Below, one piece after another: positions 61,196 to 64,000 of a DNA stretch of 64,000 bases (position 1 is its first letter; each line of letters begins with the position of its first letter). The notes under the pieces are model-generated. The model saw only the letters and a list, made by a program, of their open reading frames with translations, had not been told where the DNA came from and searched no databases. Source of the DNA: Candidatus Brocadia sapporoensis (GTDB lineage Bacteria; Planctomycetota; Brocadiia; Brocadiales; Brocadiaceae); assembly GCF_001753675.2 (NCBI RefSeq), contig NZ_MJUW02000108.1:1-64000 (forward strand), given 5' to 3'. Both the position numbers and the translations under genes were made by a program.

Positions 61196-63592
61196 TCAAT
61201 CTTTTATCTTCAAGCTTTCTTCCGGTATCTTTTCTTCCACATCTCCGGGCGTTACCCACAAGAGCTTGAGAAATGCCCCGCCGCCGGCATCAAAATATTT
61301 GATTGTTATTTTGTGTGCGCCTTTTTCTAACGAACAGATACCTGTAGCAGACTTCGTTGCATGAAGACCGCCATTGTCTATTATCAGCGCATTATCCAAA
61401 AAAAGCCAGGAACCATCATCTGATGTTATCTTAAATGTGTATATGCCCGGAGTGTGGATATCGATAAAACCTTCGACAATAACGCCAAACGGGCTTGATA
61501 CGGGCTTACTATCTTCATCGGTCCAATTGAATTCAATATCCTTAACAATCTCCTCATACGCTGGTTCACCTTCAAAATGTATGTTATCATAATATCGTGC
61601 ACGTAATCCATACTTTTGGTTACCCAAATTATTTTTTATACTCGTTTTAGAAATCAGTGATTGTCTGGTTTGCTGGTTGGTAAGGTCGTAGATGGTATAA
61701 TTTTTAGTGGTGATAATGGCAGGGTAATTGGTGTCAAAGAATACCTTGTTTGCACCCATACGCTTTTCATGCGGGCCAATCGAAACATAAGAGGGTTTGT
61801 AGATATTTATCAGTGCCGTAGTATCGGATTTCCCTTTTAGCATCGTCTTGATGTCCTGTTCGCGTTTGTTCGCGTCGCTATAGCCATGACTCCAGATATG
61901 CGCAGGATAACCCATTAAAGATTTTCTTCCGGACAAAAAAACCGGATGGTTAAATATGGGTGCATTTAAAAACACGGCGTCTGGTGATGTTTCGGCTATA
62001 ATTCGTCTGGCAAGATTGGTTTCCTCCGTGCTAAATTCCTTCCACCCCGTGATGGGAGCTATGGCATATTTAAAGACGTCGATACCGCCTGCCGCTGTAA
62101 GGGAAGACACAATTAAGAAAAAGCCCGCTTTTGAAAGTAACTTGAGACTACCATTCTCATATAAATAAGTAAGTGCAAGTGCTGCTGCGGGTATGGTACC
62201 AAGGAGCCAATAAATCAATATTTTAATATTGTCCCAATTCCATGGTGCAAAAAGTATGAAATTAGGCAAAAGAAAAAGAATCAAAAACGCCGCTATAAAA
62301 AATCCCGCCCTTTGTGATGAACAATCGTTTGCCCTGGTGAAAAGAATGATAAGCCCGCTGATAAGTACTGGCCAGAAAAGGCTCGTATTTTTTATCCAGA
62401 ACCACAAGAAATTTTCTTTCCCTGACATCCAGCCAAAACTGAGTTTAAAAAAACTCCCACCACCAACGTGTCCTGACAGATAATACACTTGCGGCAACGA
62501 CAGGATAAAGGCGGGCAGAAAGAATAAAAACCATCTACGCCAGTCCCAGAATATAATGCCTAATGGTATCGTGACCATCAATACGGTCAGGAAACTATGT
62601 GAATGAAGGAAAGGAAGTGCGCCAGCAAGGATGCCGGCAAAGAGAAATTCCCTCCACTGCTTGTGTTCGATACCCGTGTAAAGGAAAGAAAAGATCGATA
62701 TCGTGACAGGGAAACCAAATAAAAATGGCCGCTGTGGGATATTAAGGCAAGTCAGTGGTGTGATCCAATGGTAATTCAGCGAGGGAATCTTCGTGTAATC
62801 GCGAGGGATGTGCATAAGAAATGACCATAGCGTATGAGATGTGCTTGCAAGATCATGAAAGAAATAATAAAAACCAAAACCACCGGAAAAAAAGAAGAGA
62901 AAGACAGAAAGAATTGCAGCAAGCCTTTTTTTCACCAAACGATAGGTAAAGTAGTAGAGGGCACCATACAATGAAGCCGTAAGCAATAAGCCGGGAATGA
63001 AGAGTATGTCATCAAAATTTAAGCCTAACTTCAGAAAAATTGCAGAAAGAAAATCGGATAGAAATGGATAAACGAGTTTTTCTCCTGCAAAAGAGGGGTC
63101 CTGCGGAGGGATATTGTTTCCGTAAACAAACGAGGTGATATAGGCCAAATGGAGCGGCAGATCGCCATAGTTATTCGGAAGCCCGATATACATCCCATCT
63201 GTTTTCCAAATGATTGTTCTGGAGAAGAGGCGCCAGAATATTATAGTGAAAAAAGAAAATACTGCAAGATGTACAAAGTAAGATACCTTATTGAGAAGAA
63301 AATCGTTCTTTATCTCCCTTGTTTCATTCAGTATCTTTTCTTTAAACGATGTCCATGTAATTAAGAGAAAGAATAAACAAAAAAAAACGAGCAAGCTTGC
63401 TGAGAGATAAATGCACTTGAACTGAAGTCGCCAAAGCAGGGAAAAGAGGTAAACAAGCCAGGTCTGGAGTCCTAATCCTATAGGCACTCCATAAGTAATT
63501 CTTTCAAAAATGGAGTACCTTGATGTCAGAAGATAAGTAAGGAAATACCCGGCCGAAATAGAAATAATAATAAAGGAGATGACATACACCAT
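61196..63592 (-). CDS. Large membrane protein (glycosyltransferase-like) with C-terminal PA14 domain
   Basis: A 798-residue protein. Residues 1-500 hold about a dozen membrane segments. The first large loop has LPLHLAYITSFVYGNNIPPQDPSFAGEKLVYPFLSDFLSAIFL, a pattern of the D-x-x-x-H, NxPPxDPxFAGxxLxYPxxxD type seen in YfhO/DUF2298-like and GT83-like membrane glycosyltransferases. GYPAHIWSHGYSDANKREQDI sits in the soluble loop after the last segment. Residues 662-798 are a PA14 domain (ARYYDNIHFEGEP, GIYTFKITSDDGSWLFLDN, ITIKYFDAGGGAFLKLLW). The exact enzyme family is not certain, and the sugar and acceptor are unknown. Confidence 0.75.
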   Translation of the reverse strand: MVYVISFIIISISAGYFLTYLLTSRYSIFERITYGVPIGLGLQTWLVYLFSLLWRLQFKCIYLSASLLVFFCLFFLLITWTSFKEKILNETREIKNDFLLNKVSYFVHLAVFSFFTIIFWRLFSRTIIWKTDGMYIGLPNNYGDLPLHLAYITSFVYGNNIPPQDPSFAGEKLVYPFLSDFLSAIFLKLGLNFDDILFIPGLLLTASLYGALYYFTYRLVKKRLAAILSVFLFFFSGGFGFYYFFHDLASTSHTLWSFLMHIPRDYTKIPSLNYHWITPLTCLNIPQRPFLFGFPVTISIFSFLYTGIEHKQWREFLFAGILAGALPFLHSHSFLTVLMVTIPLGIIFWDWRRWFLFFLPAFILSLPQVYYLSGHVGGGSFFKLSFGWMSGKENFLWFWIKNTSLFWPVLISGLIILFTRANDCSSQRAGFFIAAFLILFLLPNFILFAPWNWDNIKILIYWLLGTIPAAALALTYLYENGSLKLLSKAGFFLIVSSLTAAGGIDVFKYAIAPITGWKEFSTEETNLARRIIAETSPDAVFLNAPIFNHPVFLSGRKSLMGYPAHIWSHGYSDANKREQDIKTMLKGKSDTTALINIYKPSYVSIGPHEKRMGANKVFFDTNYPAIITTKNYTIYDLTNQQTRQSLISKTSIKNNLGNQKYGLRARYYDNIHFEGEPAYEEIVKDIEFNWTDEDSKPVSSPFGVIVEGFIDIHTPGIYTFKITSDDGSWLFLDNALIIDNGGLHATKSATGICSLEKGAHKITIKYFDAGGGAFLKLLWVTPGDVEEKIPEESLKIKD

Positions 63593-63887
63593 AATATTTG
63601 TGTTTTGACGTCAGGAAATTTCAAATGGAGGTTATAGATCGGAATTTATTCCGTATAAGTAGCATAAATATCACACCCTAACGAGATACATACGCACTGA
63701 TAAAAATATGGGCGAAGCATTTGTGCAAGATTAGTTTGTGCACACGATAGCGAATACTTCATCCTTACGCTATACGGCAAAACATCTCCTTTGTTAGGTT
63801 TTTTTCAAAAAGTCAATTGTCATAATTTTTCAAAATATACAATCTTTTGAGTTTGTTTTCAATAAAACATACAAATTATTTGATTTC

Positions 63888-63916
63888 TTTACAAATAGTT
63901 CTAATAAGAATATAAT
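63888..63916 (+). promoter_or_regulatory. Promoter near the right edge
   Basis: TTTACA (63888-63893), 17 bases, perfect TATAAT (63911-63916). It probably drives a gene that starts at or beyond the window edge. Confidence 0.5.
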
Positions 63917-63977
63917 TTCAACAATAAAAAAGCATTTATATTACCGCGATTATTAAAGAAACAGAGCAATCTCTACA

Positions 63978-64000
63978 ATGGAATTCACAAAATCAAAGGG
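63978..64000 (+). CDS. Possible gene start running off the window
   Basis: ATG at 63978 is open to the edge (MEFTKSK). It lies about 55 bases after the predicted start point. No clear ribosome site is present, so it is only a possibility. Confidence 0.25.

Larger units (their letters stand above)
63593..64000. other. Gap at the right edge
   Basis: AT-rich. It includes a plus-strand promoter (63888-63916) and a possible gene start at 63978. No minus-strand promoter for the PA14 gene can be pinpointed. Confidence 0.4.

Overview
The window looks like chromosomal DNA of an anammox-type planctomycete (Brocadiaceae, e.g. a Kuenenia or Brocadia relative). This is inference. It rests on moderate GC, a complete peptidoglycan precursor pathway with ftsI and ftsW but no ftsA or ftsZ after ftsQ, an ammonium transporter, Rnf-type electron-transport subunits, ATP-type PEP carboxykinase and a B12-dependent ribonucleotide reductase. 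No rRNA or anammox marker gene is present to prove it.

Left part (1-16.5 kb): a decayed margin with a broken formylglycine-enzyme-like gene, a small inverted-repeat element and a broken PII gene directly upstream of an intact amtB. Then come a macro-domain protein, Ogt, a membrane metalloprotease-like protein, tRNA-Ala(CGC), a HAD-YvcK fusion and endonuclease V. A minus-strand run follows: parvulin PPIase, aminotransferase, rnfC, rnfD, rnfG, scpB. Next is a second decayed patch with a palindromic MITE-like element and a dead transposase.

Middle (16.5-35.3 kb): mobA, a CARDB-like exported protein, a coiled-coil/TPR protein, an HDOD-GGDEF signalling protein, an RNase HI-like protein behind a structured leader, LolD, IlvE, LspA, a DksA-type zinc finger, pckA, an Rrf2-type regulator followed by a nitrate/sulfonate-type ABC transporter whose ATPase has a cysteine-rich tail, a thiol-redox mini-protein, YqeY, NrdJ and QueA.

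Right part (35.3-64 kb): a division and cell-wall cluster, mraZ-rsmH-ftsL-ftsI-murE-murF-mraY-ftsW-murG-murC-ddl-ftsQ. It starts with a clear promoter and three 10-bp MraZ-type boxes, and unassigned small reading frames sit on both sides of ftsI. After tRNA-Leu(GAG) comes a type II secretion operon ordered D-I-J-K-L-M-C-F with no E or G. It runs into an Alg5-like glycosyltransferase and, convergently, two large membrane proteins that both end in closely similar PA14 domains. I read this end as an envelope glycosylation locus next to a secretion system.

Several starts were moved from the longest possible frame to a start with a better ribosome site; these are noted in the entries. The strongest candidates for something new are the small genes around ftsI, the PA14-tailed glycosyltransferase pair and the structured leader before the RNase H gene.
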